Part shown: in pieces, positions 20,134-28,840 of the stretch | Layout: each line of letters begins with the position of its first letter | How positions within the stretch are numbered: position 1 is the stretch's first letter | DNA from: Pseudohalioglobus lutimaris | GTDB lineage: Bacteria > Pseudomonadota > Gammaproteobacteria > Pseudomonadales > Halieaceae | Length of the DNA stretch: 64,000 nt | NCBI RefSeq assembly: GCF_002866825.1 | Contig: NZ_PKUS01000030.1 | Coordinates: 1-64,000 of the forward strand | Direction of reading: 5' to 3' | Notes under the pieces: generated by a model | What the model was told of the DNA's origin: nothing | Seen by the model: the letters and a program-made list of their open reading frames with translations, nothing else | Database searches by the model: none | Position numbers and translations under genes: made by a program

Positions 20134-20150
20134 ATGACATTATTATGACA
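20134..20150 (-). promoter_or_regulatory. Pho box upstream of the porin gene
   Basis: On the minus strand TGTCAT occurs twice exactly 11 bases apart (TGTCATAATAATGTCAT), the repeat unit and spacing of PhoB-binding sites. A -10-like TATTCT follows about 8 bases after the second copy, the arrangement seen where PhoB replaces a -35 box. The start codon is about 65 bases further on. Confidence 0.78.
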
Positions 20151-20244
20151 TTCGCGTAATGCTAAAATGGATACAACCCCGGGAGACTACTGTAGACGAT
20201 GCACCAACGGTCAAAGGCTGCTGACGATTGCAGACAGTCTGAGC

Positions 20245-20961
20245 CTACAGGTAGCGTTCCTGGATCTCACTGAGACTGAGGTGGCGCACGTCTGAGCCCT
20301 TGACGAGATAAACGACCTCTTCACAGATATTGACCGCGTGGTCCCCTATCCTCTCCAGGGCGCGAGCACACCAGTTTACCTTGAGCAGGCTCTTGACTGA
20401 CGCTGGCTCCTCCATCATATGGGTAATAGACAAGCGCGTGAGCGCCTCGAATTCGTCATCGATCTCAGGGTCCTTGGCGGCCGTCGCAATGGCGGCCGCT
20501 ACATCCATTCGAGCGAAGGCGTCAAGCGCGCCATTAAGGATGCTCAGCGCGCTCTTGCCCAGGTGCTTGGTCTCGCTGCGAAAGGTGGTGCGGTCGCGCC
20601 CCTTCTCCAGCGACTTCACCAGGCGGCCTATTTTCTCCGCTTCATCGCCTATCCTCTCCAGATCAGCCGCCATCCGAATAATCGACACTACCACCCTCAG
20701 GTCACTGGCGGCCGGCTGGCGCAGAGCCAGAATGTCCGTACAACGGGCATTAATGGCAACTTCCATATCGTTGACTTTATAGTCCGAGGTCGCTACCTCC
20801 TCCGCCAGATCGATATCGCTCTTTACCAGCGCCTTTAACGCCTTGCGGCACTGGGCCTCTACAAGACCACCCATTTCCAGGACACGGGAGCGGATATCTT
20901 CAAGCTCTTCGTTATACTTCTGTGACGTATGCTGATTGAGGTGCAAATTGTCGTCCATCAC
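20245..20961 (-). CDS. phoU: Phosphate signalling protein PhoU (pst-linked copy)
   Basis: A protein of 238 residues with the two three-helix PhoU repeats. Each repeat carries the metal-binding motif: DLERIGDEAEKIGR in the first and ALERIGDHAVNICE in the second. PhoU joins the Pst transporter to the PhoR kinase and keeps the Pho response off when phosphate is plentiful. The gene begins 13 bases after pstB at the end of pstSCAB-phoU, the classical place. A second PhoU lies at 25922-26644. The ATG at 20958, one codon on, is an equally good start. Confidence 0.95.
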   Translation of the reverse strand: MMDDNLHLNQHTSQKYNEELEDIRSRVLEMGGLVEAQCRKALKALVKSDIDLAEEVATSDYKVNDMEVAINARCTDILALRQPAASDLRVVVSIIRMAADLERIGDEAEKIGRLVKSLEKGRDRTTFRSETKHLGKSALSILNGALDAFARMDVAAAIATAAKDPEIDDEFEALTRLSITHMMEEPASVKSLLKVNWCARALERIGDHAVNICEEVVYLVKGSDVRHLSLSEIQERYL

Positions 20962-20974
20962 CTATTCTCCACGA

Positions 20975-21847
20975 TTAACCAAAGCGGCCTGTAATGTAAT
21001 TTTCAGTGAGCTCATGGCGAGGCATGGTAAAGATCTGCTTGGTGTCGCCCACCTCGATAAGCTTGCCGAGGTGGAAGTATGCCGTGCGCTGGGAGACCCT
21101 TGCTGCCTGCTGCATGGAGTGCGTCACAATGGCAATGGTGAAACGCTCTTTGAGTTCATCTATCAATTCCTCGATGCGCGCTGTGGCGATAGGGTCCAGC
21201 GCGGAGCAGGGCTCATCCATAAGGATAACCTCTGGGCTGACGGCGATGGCCCGGGCGATACACAGTCGTTGCTGCTGGCCGCCGGATAAGCCCGTGCCCG
21301 GCTGCTCCAGGACGTCTTTCACTTCGTCCCAGAGACTCGCCCGCCGCAGGCTGGTTTCCACTATCTCATCCATTTCTGCCTTGCTGTGCGCCAATCCGTG
21401 TATGCGTGGCCCATAGGCCACGTTTTCGTATATGGTTTTGGGAAAAGGGTTTGGCTTCTGAAAAACCATGCCGACACGCGCACGCAGGAGGACGGTGTCC
21501 TGGTCAGAGCCGTAGATATCTTCCCCGTCCAACCTGATATCCCCTTTAACTTCGCAGATGGGAATAATGTCGTTCATTCGGTTCAGTGAACGCAGGAACG
21601 TGGATTTGCCACAGCCAGAAGGCCCGATCATCGACAGCACTTCATTCTCACCGATGTCCAGCGACACATCCATGATCGCCTGCTTGTCGGCATAGTAAAC
21701 ATTGACGTTACGCGCGGACATCTTCGCGTTATCAACGTAGGGTTCGCCTATCGTCTCATAGTGAGCTACATCCACGTGATCCTGCACATCCAGCCCGACG
21801 GCTTCGTCGGGAACAGCTCCGTGTGCGTTGGCATCGGCTGTACTCAT
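20975..21847 (-). CDS. pstB: Phosphate ABC transporter ATPase
   Basis: The ATP-hydrolysing subunit of the high-affinity phosphate importer, 290 residues. Walker A is GPSGCGKST, the signature is [14 protein letters not shown], Walker B is [13 protein letters not shown], and the switch His is in IVTHSM. It has about 42 residues before the usual PstB start ([16 protein letters not shown]), rich in acidic residues. A later start at the ATG of MSARNV (near 21721) is possible, but the longer form is kept since such extensions occur in related bacteria. It follows pstA by 32 bases. Confidence 0.95.
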   Translation of the reverse strand: MSTADANAHGAVPDEAVGLDVQDHVDVAHYETIGEPYVDNAKMSARNVNVYYADKQAIMDVSLDIGENEVLSMIGPSGCGKSTFLRSLNRMNDIIPICEVKGDIRLDGEDIYGSDQDTVLLRARVGMVFQKPNPFPKTIYENVAYGPRIHGLAHSKAEMDEIVETSLRRASLWDEVKDVLEQPGTGLSGGQQQRLCIARAIAVSPEVILMDEPCSALDPIATARIEELIDELKERFTIAIVTHSMQQAARVSQRTAYFHLGKLIEVGDTKQIFTMPRHELTENYITGRFG

Positions 21848-21879
21848 GATTTTCGTTCCTTGCGTCGCATCTGCTTGGT

Positions 21880-23166
21880 CTATTTCACTTCAAAGCGTCG
21901 GCGTAGATAGATCGCCAGCGCATTCATCACAATCAGGAATCCCATCAGCACCATAATCGCAGCCGACGTCTTTTCGGTAAAGCCCCGCTCGGGGCTGTCG
22001 GCCCAGAGAAAAATCTGTACCGGGAGGACTGTAGAGGGATCAGTCACACCACCCGGAACCTCCATAATAAATGCCACCATACCGATCATCAGCAGTGGCG
22101 CGGATTCACCCAGTGCCTGAGCCATACCAATAATTGACCCTGTCAGTATGCCCGGCATGGCGACTGGCAGCACATGGTGAAAAACCGTCTGTATCTTGGA
22201 CGCGCCCACACCCAGCGCTGCTTCACGTATCGAGGGAGACACTGCCTGAATCGATGCCCTGGAGGTAATGATGATAGTCGGCAAGGTCATCAATGAAAGT
22301 ACGATACCCCCTACCAGAGGTGCTGACCTCGGTAACTCAAAAAAGTTGATAAACACGGCCAGCCCCAGCAAGCCGAACACGATAGAGGGAACGGCAGCCA
22401 GATTGTTAATGTTTATTTCAATCAGGTCGGTAATGCGATTACGCGGCGCAAACTCTTCCAGATAGACAGCGGCAAACACGCCTATCGGAAAGGCCAGAAG
22501 GAAGGTCACCACAAGGGTAAAGAAAGATCCCTGCAGCGCCGCGCGTATACCCGCCAGTTCCGGCTCTCGTGAATCCCCCTCCAGGAAGAAAAGGGTATTG
22601 AAGGAGGATTTGGTAAGGCCCTTGTCGCGGAGCTGGTCTAGCCAGTCCATTTGTATATCCTTGACCTTACGCTCTACTTCGGGCAGCTCCCTGGAAATCT
22701 GGCCCTTGAGGTATCCAGCCGCCTCGGAATGCGCCAACAGCCAGAAATCCTTGCGCTGGCCTATCAGTGAGGGGTCCTCGATCACACGATCCCGCAGTGC
22801 GTATTCCGCACCGATACTGACCAGGCGATAAAGACGTTTCTTGTCTCCCCTGCTGGTCACCTCGGGAAACATATCCCGTAGCGAAGACTTGATCACTGCA
22901 TTGAAGTTCGCCTGGCGTAGTTGCTCCGCACTGGCGCTCGCATCCACACCGAGCTTGTCGGGATCAAAGTCTACTGCTATCTGTAACTGCTTCTGGGTGA
23001 AGGCAGGCGTGCCCTTGCTGACAATATCGAACAGCAGGATGAACAGAAATACAAAGCCCAGCAATACCGCCAACTTACCGAATAACTGAAAGCGACGCTC
23101 GCGCGCATAGCGCTTTTTCAGCGAAGCCTGGATGAGTTCAGTATTCTTGAATGCGTCCTTACTCAT
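21880..23166 (-). CDS. pstA: Phosphate ABC transporter permease PstA
   Basis: Inner-membrane permease of 428 residues, longer than the roughly 300 of enteric PstA. A cytoplasmic N-terminus is followed by a first helix ([19 protein letters not shown]) and then a periplasmic insertion of about 150 residues (the DUF3333-type N-terminal domain). The permease core follows, with the ATPase-contact loop [20 protein letters not shown]. The insertion is typical of Pseudomonas- and Vibrio-type Pst systems. Its start overlaps the pstC stop by 8 bases. Confidence 0.95.
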   Translation of the reverse strand: MSKDAFKNTELIQASLKKRYARERRFQLFGKLAVLLGFVFLFILLFDIVSKGTPAFTQKQLQIAVDFDPDKLGVDASASAEQLRQANFNAVIKSSLRDMFPEVTSRGDKKRLYRLVSIGAEYALRDRVIEDPSLIGQRKDFWLLAHSEAAGYLKGQISRELPEVERKVKDIQMDWLDQLRDKGLTKSSFNTLFFLEGDSREPELAGIRAALQGSFFTLVVTFLLAFPIGVFAAVYLEEFAPRNRITDLIEININNLAAVPSIVFGLLGLAVFINFFELPRSAPLVGGIVLSLMTLPTIIITSRASIQAVSPSIREAALGVGASKIQTVFHHVLPVAMPGILTGSIIGMAQALGESAPLLMIGMVAFIMEVPGGVTDPSTVLPVQIFLWADSPERGFTEKTSAAIMVLMGFLIVMNALAIYLRRRFEVK

Positions 23167-24547
23167 ACTGCTCCCGATACTTGCGCACCACGTAGAGCGC
23201 GATCACATTCAACAATAAGGTGACAAAAAACAGCACCAACCCAAGCGCGAAAGCCGCAAGGGTTTTGGGGCTGTCGAACTCCTGGTCACCCACCAGCAGG
23301 GTGACGATCTGAACGGTGATGGTGGTCACGGCCTCCAATGGGTTAATCGTGAGCTTGGCCGAAAGGCCCGCCGCCATCACCACGATCATGGTTTCGCCGA
23401 TCGCCCGGGAAACGGCCAGTAAAATACCGCCCACGATACCCGGCAAAGCAGCGGGCAACAGCACTTTGCGAATGGTCTCGCTCATGGTGGCGCCCATTCC
23501 CAGCGACGCCTCACGCAGGGTATTTGGTACTGCGCTGATAATGTCGTCTGACAGGGACATCACGAAGGGAATGATCATAATACCCATCACCAGTCCCGCC
23601 GCCAGCGCACTCTCCGACGCCACCGACAAACCGATACTTTCGCCCAGATTGCGAATAAACGGGGCTACCGTCAGCGCAGCGAAAAAACCGTAAACGACCG
23701 TGGGGACGCCAGCGAGAATCTCCAGTACGGGCTTGGTGACGGCGCGAAAACGGCGGCTCGCATACTCGGATAAGTAAATAGCCGACATCAGTCCGATGGG
23801 CACAGCAATGAGCATGGCGACCATGGAGATCAGCAGCGTTCCGACCAACAGTGGGATGAACCCAAAGGAGCCGGACGCGCCCACCTGGTCAGCCCGAATG
23901 GCCATCTGCGGGCTCCATTGCAGACCAAACAGAAAGTCATTCATCGGTATCACCTGAAAAAACCGGACCGCTTCAAACAACACCGACAGCACGATACCCA
24001 GCGTCGTGAAAACAGCGATGGAGGAGCAGGCGAAAAGAACCCAGGTGAAGATATCTTCTACATGATTACGTGCACGTAAATCCGGCTTGACTCGCATGAC
24101 CGCCAGTAATCCACCGATCACCGCAACCAGACTGACCAGCAACATCTTCAGGCCGCGGCTTGCGGTAAGAAGCTCATTATAGCGGTGTGCCGCGGTGACC
24201 TGGTTTGCATCCACCACGCCGACATCGACACTTCCCAGTGCGACGCCGACGACCTGGTTGTAGTAGAGCCCCAATTCGTCCAGGCTCAGGGCGAGTACCT
24301 CAGCCGGCAGCTCCGCGATGACCAGATTACGGATAACCGGGGCTTCGACACCCAGCCAGACAATGAACACCAACAACGCAGGCAGACCGGCCCAAAGTGC
24401 GGCCATATAGCCGTAGTGGACTGGTAAGGAGTGGAGGGTTTGCAGCCCCCCACCCGCCATCCCGATCAACCGGGATTTGTGGCGCCCTATAAAGAAACTG
24501 ACGGCACAAAGTGCCACCAGGGTCAGGAATACAGTTGATGTCTGCAT
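23159..24547 (-). CDS. pstC: Phosphate ABC transporter permease PstC
   Basis: Partner permease of about 462 residues. It has an N-terminal helix (TVFLTLVALCAVSFFIG), a second helix near residue 55, and a periplasmic insertion of roughly 100 residues (DUF3708-type). The permease domain carries the ATPase-contact loop EASLGMGATMSETIRKVLLP. The start is set at ATG 24547, where AAAGAG lies upstream; the ATG at 24568 has no ribosome binding site. It follows pstS in the operon across an 84-base gap that contains a short ATCAC/GTGAT hairpin, perhaps used to set a higher PstS level. Confidence 0.93.
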   Translation of the reverse strand: MQTSTVFLTLVALCAVSFFIGRHKSRLIGMAGGGLQTLHSLPVHYGYMAALWAGLPALLVFIVWLGVEAPVIRNLVIAELPAEVLALSLDELGLYYNQVVGVALGSVDVGVVDANQVTAAHRYNELLTASRGLKMLLVSLVAVIGGLLAVMRVKPDLRARNHVEDIFTWVLFACSSIAVFTTLGIVLSVLFEAVRFFQVIPMNDFLFGLQWSPQMAIRADQVGASGSFGFIPLLVGTLLISMVAMLIAVPIGLMSAIYLSEYASRRFRAVTKPVLEILAGVPTVVYGFFAALTVAPFIRNLGESIGLSVASESALAAGLVMGIMIIPFVMSLSDDIISAVPNTLREASLGMGATMSETIRKVLLPAALPGIVGGILLAVSRAIGETMIVVMAAGLSAKLTINPLEAVTTITVQIVTLLVGDQEFDSPKTLAAFALGLVLFFVTLLLNVIALYVVRKYREQYE

Positions 24548-24631
24548 TGTGAACTCTTTAAAGAACATCGCGCCGCGGTGAGCGGTGCAACGGATACAAC
24601 AGGGACGATGGCATCACCGCGCGTGATATTT

Positions 24632-25774
24632 TTACATTTCCAGGCGCTTGAGTGACGCCACGTCTGCCTGGACCTGCTTCAGTTCAACTTCGTCCAGTGG
24701 GATCAACCCCCTTTCTGTGAGGTAACCGTCTTCACCCATGGCACGGTCCGAGGCAAACTCGATAGCGTACTCCCGGATACCGGGGATACGACCAACGTGC
24801 GCGGACTTGATGTAAAAGTACAGAGGCCGCGATACCGGATAGTCACCATCGGCAATGGAATCAAAGCTTGGTTCTACTCCGTTGATGAGAGAGCCCTGGA
24901 CCTTGTCCCCATTCTCGTCCAGGAAACTGAAACCAAAGATACCCAGGGCATTGGGGTTGGCTTCCAGCTTCTGCACGATCAGGTTGTCGTTTTCTCCGGC
25001 TTCGATATATGCACCATCCTCGCGAACTGAATAGGCAATGGCTTTGAAGATGTCCTTACCTTTGGGTGCCTTACCACTGCTTTGCGAATAGCTTTGGTAA
25101 AACCCTTCAGGAATACCCAGTGCAGCCACGGCTGCCTTGATTTCATCGACCTGGTCTGCACCCAGCTCACGCAAGCTCTTCAGTGCGGGAATCGCTTGTG
25201 CACCGCCGCCTAGCGCGAGTTCTGCAAAGGCATCGCGAGTACCGGATGTGGGGGGCGGCCCCAGCACTTCGATAGTGCTGGCTGGCAGCGCCGGGTTGAT
25301 ATCTTTCCATGTCTTGTTGGGATTGGGGATGAGCTTTCCATCCGGGCCGGGAACATCCTTGGCAAGTGCCAGATACAGGTCCTGCAGACTCAAGGTCAAT
25401 TGCGGCGCCTGCCGTGAATTAGCGATCGCGATACCGTCAAAACCCACCAGTACTTCGACCACGTCGGTAACGCCATTTTCCTGGCACTGGTCGTATTCGC
25501 TCTTCTTTATCCTGCGGGAGGAATTGGTGATATCCGGGGTGTTCGCGCCGAGGCCTTTACAGAACAGTTTAAGACCGCCGCCTGATCCGGTCGATTCAAT
25601 TTTGGGGGCTTTGAAGTCCGTGGAACGGCCGAAGCGCTCTGCCACCACAGTGGCGAAGGGATATACAGTGGAAGACCCGACGATGCTCACATTATCGCGG
25701 CCCTGAGCCTGGGCAACAGCAAGGTTGCCCAGTCCGACAGTTAACACAATTGCGCCCAAAACATGCTTTTTCAC
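24632..25774 (-). CDS. pstS: Phosphate-binding periplasmic protein PstS
   Basis: Solute-binding protein of about 380 residues with a signal peptide (KKHVLGAIVLTVGLGNLAVAQA). The phosphate-site blocks are IVGSSTVYPFA, ESTGSGGGLKLFC, NSSRRI and GPPPTSGTRDAF. The length and the Cys-containing KLFCKGLG block resemble the longer PstS/SphX class. Start: GTG at 25774, with GGGGAGA nine bases upstream, is better than the TTG at 25801, which has none. The upstream region holds a degenerate Pho box at 25851-25868. It delivers phosphate to PstCA. Confidence 0.92.
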   Translation of the reverse strand: MKKHVLGAIVLTVGLGNLAVAQAQGRDNVSIVGSSTVYPFATVVAERFGRSTDFKAPKIESTGSGGGLKLFCKGLGANTPDITNSSRRIKKSEYDQCQENGVTDVVEVLVGFDGIAIANSRQAPQLTLSLQDLYLALAKDVPGPDGKLIPNPNKTWKDINPALPASTIEVLGPPPTSGTRDAFAELALGGGAQAIPALKSLRELGADQVDEIKAAVAALGIPEGFYQSYSQSSGKAPKGKDIFKAIAYSVREDGAYIEAGENDNLIVQKLEANPNALGIFGFSFLDENGDKVQGSLINGVEPSFDSIADGDYPVSRPLYFYIKSAHVGRIPGIREYAIEFASDRAMGEDGYLTERGLIPLDEVELKQVQADVASLKRLEM

Positions 25775-25850
25775 GTGGTTCAATCTCCCCTTGATTAGCA
25801 ATTCCGCAGTCTATGAGCGGTTGCGATACGGACCAGTCTATGGGGGAATT

Positions 25851-25868
25851 GTTACGGGAATATTACAG
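25851..25868 (-). promoter_or_regulatory. Probable Pho box upstream of pstS
   Basis: The minus strand reads CTGTAATATTCCCGTAAC. Two half-sites (TGTAAT and CGTAAC) lie 11 bases apart, the spacing of a PhoB site, with weaker matches than at phoB and the porin. CATAGA, a poor -10, follows after 8 bases. Its position before the pst operon supports the call. Confidence 0.55.
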
Positions 25869-25921
25869 CCTCAACACATTGATTTAAAAACACTTATTGC
25901 GATGAAAGAGCGTTTTGGGCC

Positions 25922-26644
25922 TCAGCGCTCACCGACTTTATCGATGAACTCCTGAATCGACTTCTGATGACGGACGTCCTGCCCGCGCACCAGGTAAATC
26001 ACGTGCTCAGCTATATTGGCAGCATGGTCACCGATGCGTTCCAGGCTGCGCAGCGCCCACATCTCATTGAGAATAGCGCCGATGTCGCGGGGGTCTTCCA
26101 TCATAAACGTGACCAGTGACCGCAGCGCGCTACCGTATTCCTTGTCCACGCCGGTGTCTTCTTTAACGACTTCTACCGCCAGGTCCAGGTCCAGCCGAGC
26201 AAAGGCATCCAGCGCCTTGCGCAGCATGGACTCGACATGACTGCCAATATGGCGAATCTCTACAAAATTGGTTGGTGAAGCGCTTTCCTCTGCCAGGCGA
26301 ATACCCTGGCGCGCGATTTTCGCTGCCTCGTCACCTATGCGTTCGATATCTGTATTCACCTTGATCACGGTCATCACCAGGCGCAGGTCGCTGGCGGTGG
26401 GTTGCCGCCTGGCAATGATCGTAGAGCACTCATCGTCGATGCGGATTTCCATCTGATTAACCTCGTGATCCCGGTTGATGATTTCCTCAGCCTCACCGGT
26501 ATCGCCGGCCACCAGCGCTGCCACTGCGGCGTTGAGTTGCCTTTCCACCTTGCCGCCCATCTCCAGCAGATGGTTCTTGATGCTTTCCAACTCAGCGTTG
26601 AACCGCTCAGATATGTGGTGTTTGTGATCGTCCTGCTTCAGCAT
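25922..26644 (-). CDS. phoU: Second PhoU-family protein, phoR-linked
   Basis: A protein of 240 residues with both PhoU repeats and metal motifs (DIERIGDEAAKIAR and SLERIGDHAANIAE). It differs from the copy at 20245 but has the same length and ends with the similar VRGQDVRHQ. The ATG at 26644 is preferred because it starts MLKQDDHKHHISERFN; the frame open to 26812 would lie inside phoR. It overlaps the 3' end of phoR by 38 bases, so it is translated with the kinase. Being made with PhoR rather than Pst suggests a role tuned to signalling. Confidence 0.93.
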   Translation of the reverse strand: MLKQDDHKHHISERFNAELESIKNHLLEMGGKVERQLNAAVAALVAGDTGEAEEIINRDHEVNQMEIRIDDECSTIIARRQPTASDLRLVMTVIKVNTDIERIGDEAAKIARQGIRLAEESASPTNFVEIRHIGSHVESMLRKALDAFARLDLDLAVEVVKEDTGVDKEYGSALRSLVTFMMEDPRDIGAILNEMWALRSLERIGDHAANIAEHVIYLVRGQDVRHQKSIQEFIDKVGER

Positions 26645-27932
26645 GGCCCTGATCTCCTGAACTCTGTTCTGTGGCCGGGAAGCGCAAGCTGAACGTGCTG
26701 CCCTGCCCGAGTGTGCTGTCAATGCCGAGGTCTGCGTCATGAGCGGCTGCCACGTGCTTGACGATGGCCAGACCCAACCCGGTCCCTCCAGTGGAAGCGG
26801 AACGGCTGTCATCGACTCGATAAAAGCGCTCCGTCAGTCGTGGAAAATGCACCGGGTCAATGCCGACCCCCTGATCACGAATGTCGAGGCGACAATACTC
26901 TCCTTCCTTACGCCATGCCGCAATGACGGGGCTTCCCTCCTTGCTGTACTTCAGGGCGTTATAAACCAGGTTAGATACAGCGCTATAGAGTTCGCGGTGA
27001 TCGCCGCGGATTGTATCACTGCAAAGTAGCTCCAGGTTCAGCTCGCGCCCAGGAAATGTACCGGATACTTCATCCTGCAGTTCATAAAGCAACGCAGCCA
27101 TGTCGACCAGTTCATGCTTCTCCTGTCCCTGAGTGGCTTCGATACGCGAGAGCCACAACAGGTCTTTGAGCAGGTTCTCCATGCGCGCCGCCTGCCCTTG
27201 CATCTGCTCCAGTGCGCGAACATATGTTCGCGGCAATTTCTCCGGATCGGTCAATAGCGTCTCCAGGTAGCCCGTTATTACGGTCAGCGGCGTGCGCAGT
27301 TCATGGGACACATTGCCAACAAAATCCCGGCGCATTTGTTCGGTGCGCACGCGGTCCGTCACTTCGCGGATGAACAGTAGCGTATCGCCTTCCGCAAATT
27401 GCGTGACAATCAACTGCAGGTGACGCTTCACCAGACCGCTACTGGCATAGACCAGGGGCTCAGCGTAGTCCCCGGAATGGATATAATCGCTGAACTCCGG
27501 TTCGCGCACGAGATTGGTAATGGCCTGGCCAACATCGTCCGGGTAACGCAGCGCCAACAATGTTTGAGCCGCCTCATTGCACCAGCGAATTCCGCCACCT
27601 GCCTCAACAATCACCACGCCGTCGCGCATGGCCGCAAAAGACTGCAGCAAATAATCGACTGTAGACTGCAAACGCTCTTCGGACGCTTTCGCTTCACGTT
27701 GCTGTTTATAGATACGGGCGACGATATCGCCCCATACGCCATGCACGTCGGGTGGCGGCGTTGAGCTGTCTCGCAGCCAGTTCTCTACCCGCCAGATCTG
27801 CCAACTCCAAAACAGCAACACCAACACTGAAGCACCGGCAATACCTGCAAGAGCATCACCCAGGTACCAGCCGACAAGACCACCCGCTGCAACTACAGAA
27901 AAAATTCGCGATACCGCCGAGCGCCAGTCCAT
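26607..27932 (-). CDS. phoR: Phosphate regulon sensor kinase PhoR
   Basis: Membrane histidine kinase of 441 residues. It has two N-terminal hydrophobic stretches (residues about 5-45) and no large periplasmic domain, as in PhoR. A PAS domain follows at about 95-190. The HisKA phospho-acceptor is His210 in NVSHELRTPL, and the HATPase domain carries DQGVGI and GTGLGLAIVKH. It phosphorylates PhoB when phosphate is scarce, sensed through Pst and PhoU. It follows phoB by 21 bases. Confidence 0.96.
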   Translation of the reverse strand: MDWRSAVSRIFSVVAAGGLVGWYLGDALAGIAGASVLVLLFWSWQIWRVENWLRDSSTPPPDVHGVWGDIVARIYKQQREAKASEERLQSTVDYLLQSFAAMRDGVVIVEAGGGIRWCNEAAQTLLALRYPDDVGQAITNLVREPEFSDYIHSGDYAEPLVYASSGLVKRHLQLIVTQFAEGDTLLFIREVTDRVRTEQMRRDFVGNVSHELRTPLTVITGYLETLLTDPEKLPRTYVRALEQMQGQAARMENLLKDLLWLSRIEATQGQEKHELVDMAALLYELQDEVSGTFPGRELNLELLCSDTIRGDHRELYSAVSNLVYNALKYSKEGSPVIAAWRKEGEYCRLDIRDQGVGIDPVHFPRLTERFYRVDDSRSASTGGTGLGLAIVKHVAAAHDADLGIDSTLGQGSTFSLRFPATEQSSGDQGHAEAGRSQTPHI

Positions 27933-27953
27933 TGTCTTATCGATTATGCGCTG

Positions 27954-28655
27954 CTAGAGGCCACGGGATGAAAACCGGTAACCGGTGCCGCGGACGGTTT
28001 GAATCAGGCCGCTATAGTCTGCGGCCTCCGTTTGCAGCGCTTTGCGCAGGCGCCGGATGTGCACATCAACCGTGCGCTCCTCCACATAAACGTTGCCACC
28101 CCAGACATGGTCGAGCAACTGACCGCGGGTATAGGCACGCTCTGGATGGGACATGAAAAACTGCAGCAGGTTGAACTCCGTTGGGCCCATATCGATCGCA
28201 TCGTCTCCAGCAATAATGCGCCTGCTCTCACCATCGAGGACCAGTCCGCCGACTTCCATGCGTCCCTGCTCTTCTCCACCGCTGGCGCGCCGCAGCAGTG
28301 CCCGTACTCTCGCAATAAGCTCCCTGGGGGCAAACGGTTTGGTCATGTAGTCATCTGCACCCACATCCAGGCCCTGAATAACGTTATCTTCAGCCGTCTT
28401 GGCGGTGAGCATAATGACCGGCACTTCACGAGTACTCTCTTCACGCTTGAGCCTGCGCATCAGTTCCAGACCGCTACCACCGGGAAGCATCCAGTCCAGG
28501 AGAATAATGTCAGGGCGCTCGTCGAAAATCAGTGCATGTGCCTGCTGTATATTTTCCGCCTCAATGCACCGATACCCGGCCATCTCCAACGCCATGCGCA
28601 GCATATCGCGTATGGCAAGCTCGTCATCTACTATTAAAACCGTGCGTTCGGACAT
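27954..28655 (-). CDS. phoB: Phosphate regulon response regulator PhoB
   Basis: OmpR/PhoB-family regulator of 233 residues. The receiver domain has the acidic pair near residues 10-11, phospho-acceptor Asp54 in LLDWMLPGG, Thr84 and Lys107 (MTKPF). The C-terminal winged helix has GPTEFNLLQFFMSHPERAYTR and the recognition region VDVHIRRLRKAL. It binds tandem 11-bp Pho boxes; one lies directly before this gene, so it activates its own synthesis. Confidence 0.97.
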   Translation of the reverse strand: MSERTVLIVDDELAIRDMLRMALEMAGYRCIEAENIQQAHALIFDERPDIILLDWMLPGGSGLELMRRLKREESTREVPVIMLTAKTAEDNVIQGLDVGADDYMTKPFAPRELIARVRALLRRASGGEEQGRMEVGGLVLDGESRRIIAGDDAIDMGPTEFNLLQFFMSHPERAYTRGQLLDHVWGGNVYVEERTVDVHIRRLRKALQTEAADYSGLIQTVRGTGYRFSSRGL

Positions 28656-28706
28656 GGGGACGGAACTTCCTCTGTGAAACGAATGCAGGTATTAGACGGT
28701 GAAATT

Positions 28707-28724
28707 ATGACAAATTAATGACAA
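28707..28724 (-). promoter_or_regulatory. Pho box of phoB
   Basis: On the minus strand TTGTCAT occurs twice, exactly 11 bases apart (28724-28718 and 28713-28707). It is followed after 10 bases by TCTAAT, a five-of-six match to the -10 box. This is the best Pho box in the window. About 50 bases separate it from the phoB start. Confidence 0.85.
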
Positions 28725-28777
28725 ATGAGGAATGAGCGGTATTTTCTACAGCGCTGGCGGCGCTGACGGTGACCTGG

Positions 28778-28828
28778 GGGACTGCCCACGGGCGTGGGCA
28801 GTCCCGGTGCCCTTAGGGCCCGGGACTG
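28778..28828 (-). other. Two mutually exclusive hairpins after korB
   Basis: GGGACTGCCCAC (28778-28789) pairs perfectly with GTGGGCAGTCCC (28794-28805) around GGGC. CAGTCCCGG (28799-28807) also pairs perfectly with CCGGGACTG (28820-28828), with an inner GCCC-TTA-GGGC stem. The segment CAGTCCC is shared, so only one long stem can form at a time. The korB transcript meets this 13 bases after its stop codon. There is no poly-T tract, so a simple terminator is not shown; a 3'-end stabiliser or attenuator before the phoB promoter is possible. Confidence 0.6.
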
Positions 28829-28840
28829 TTTGAGGGACGA

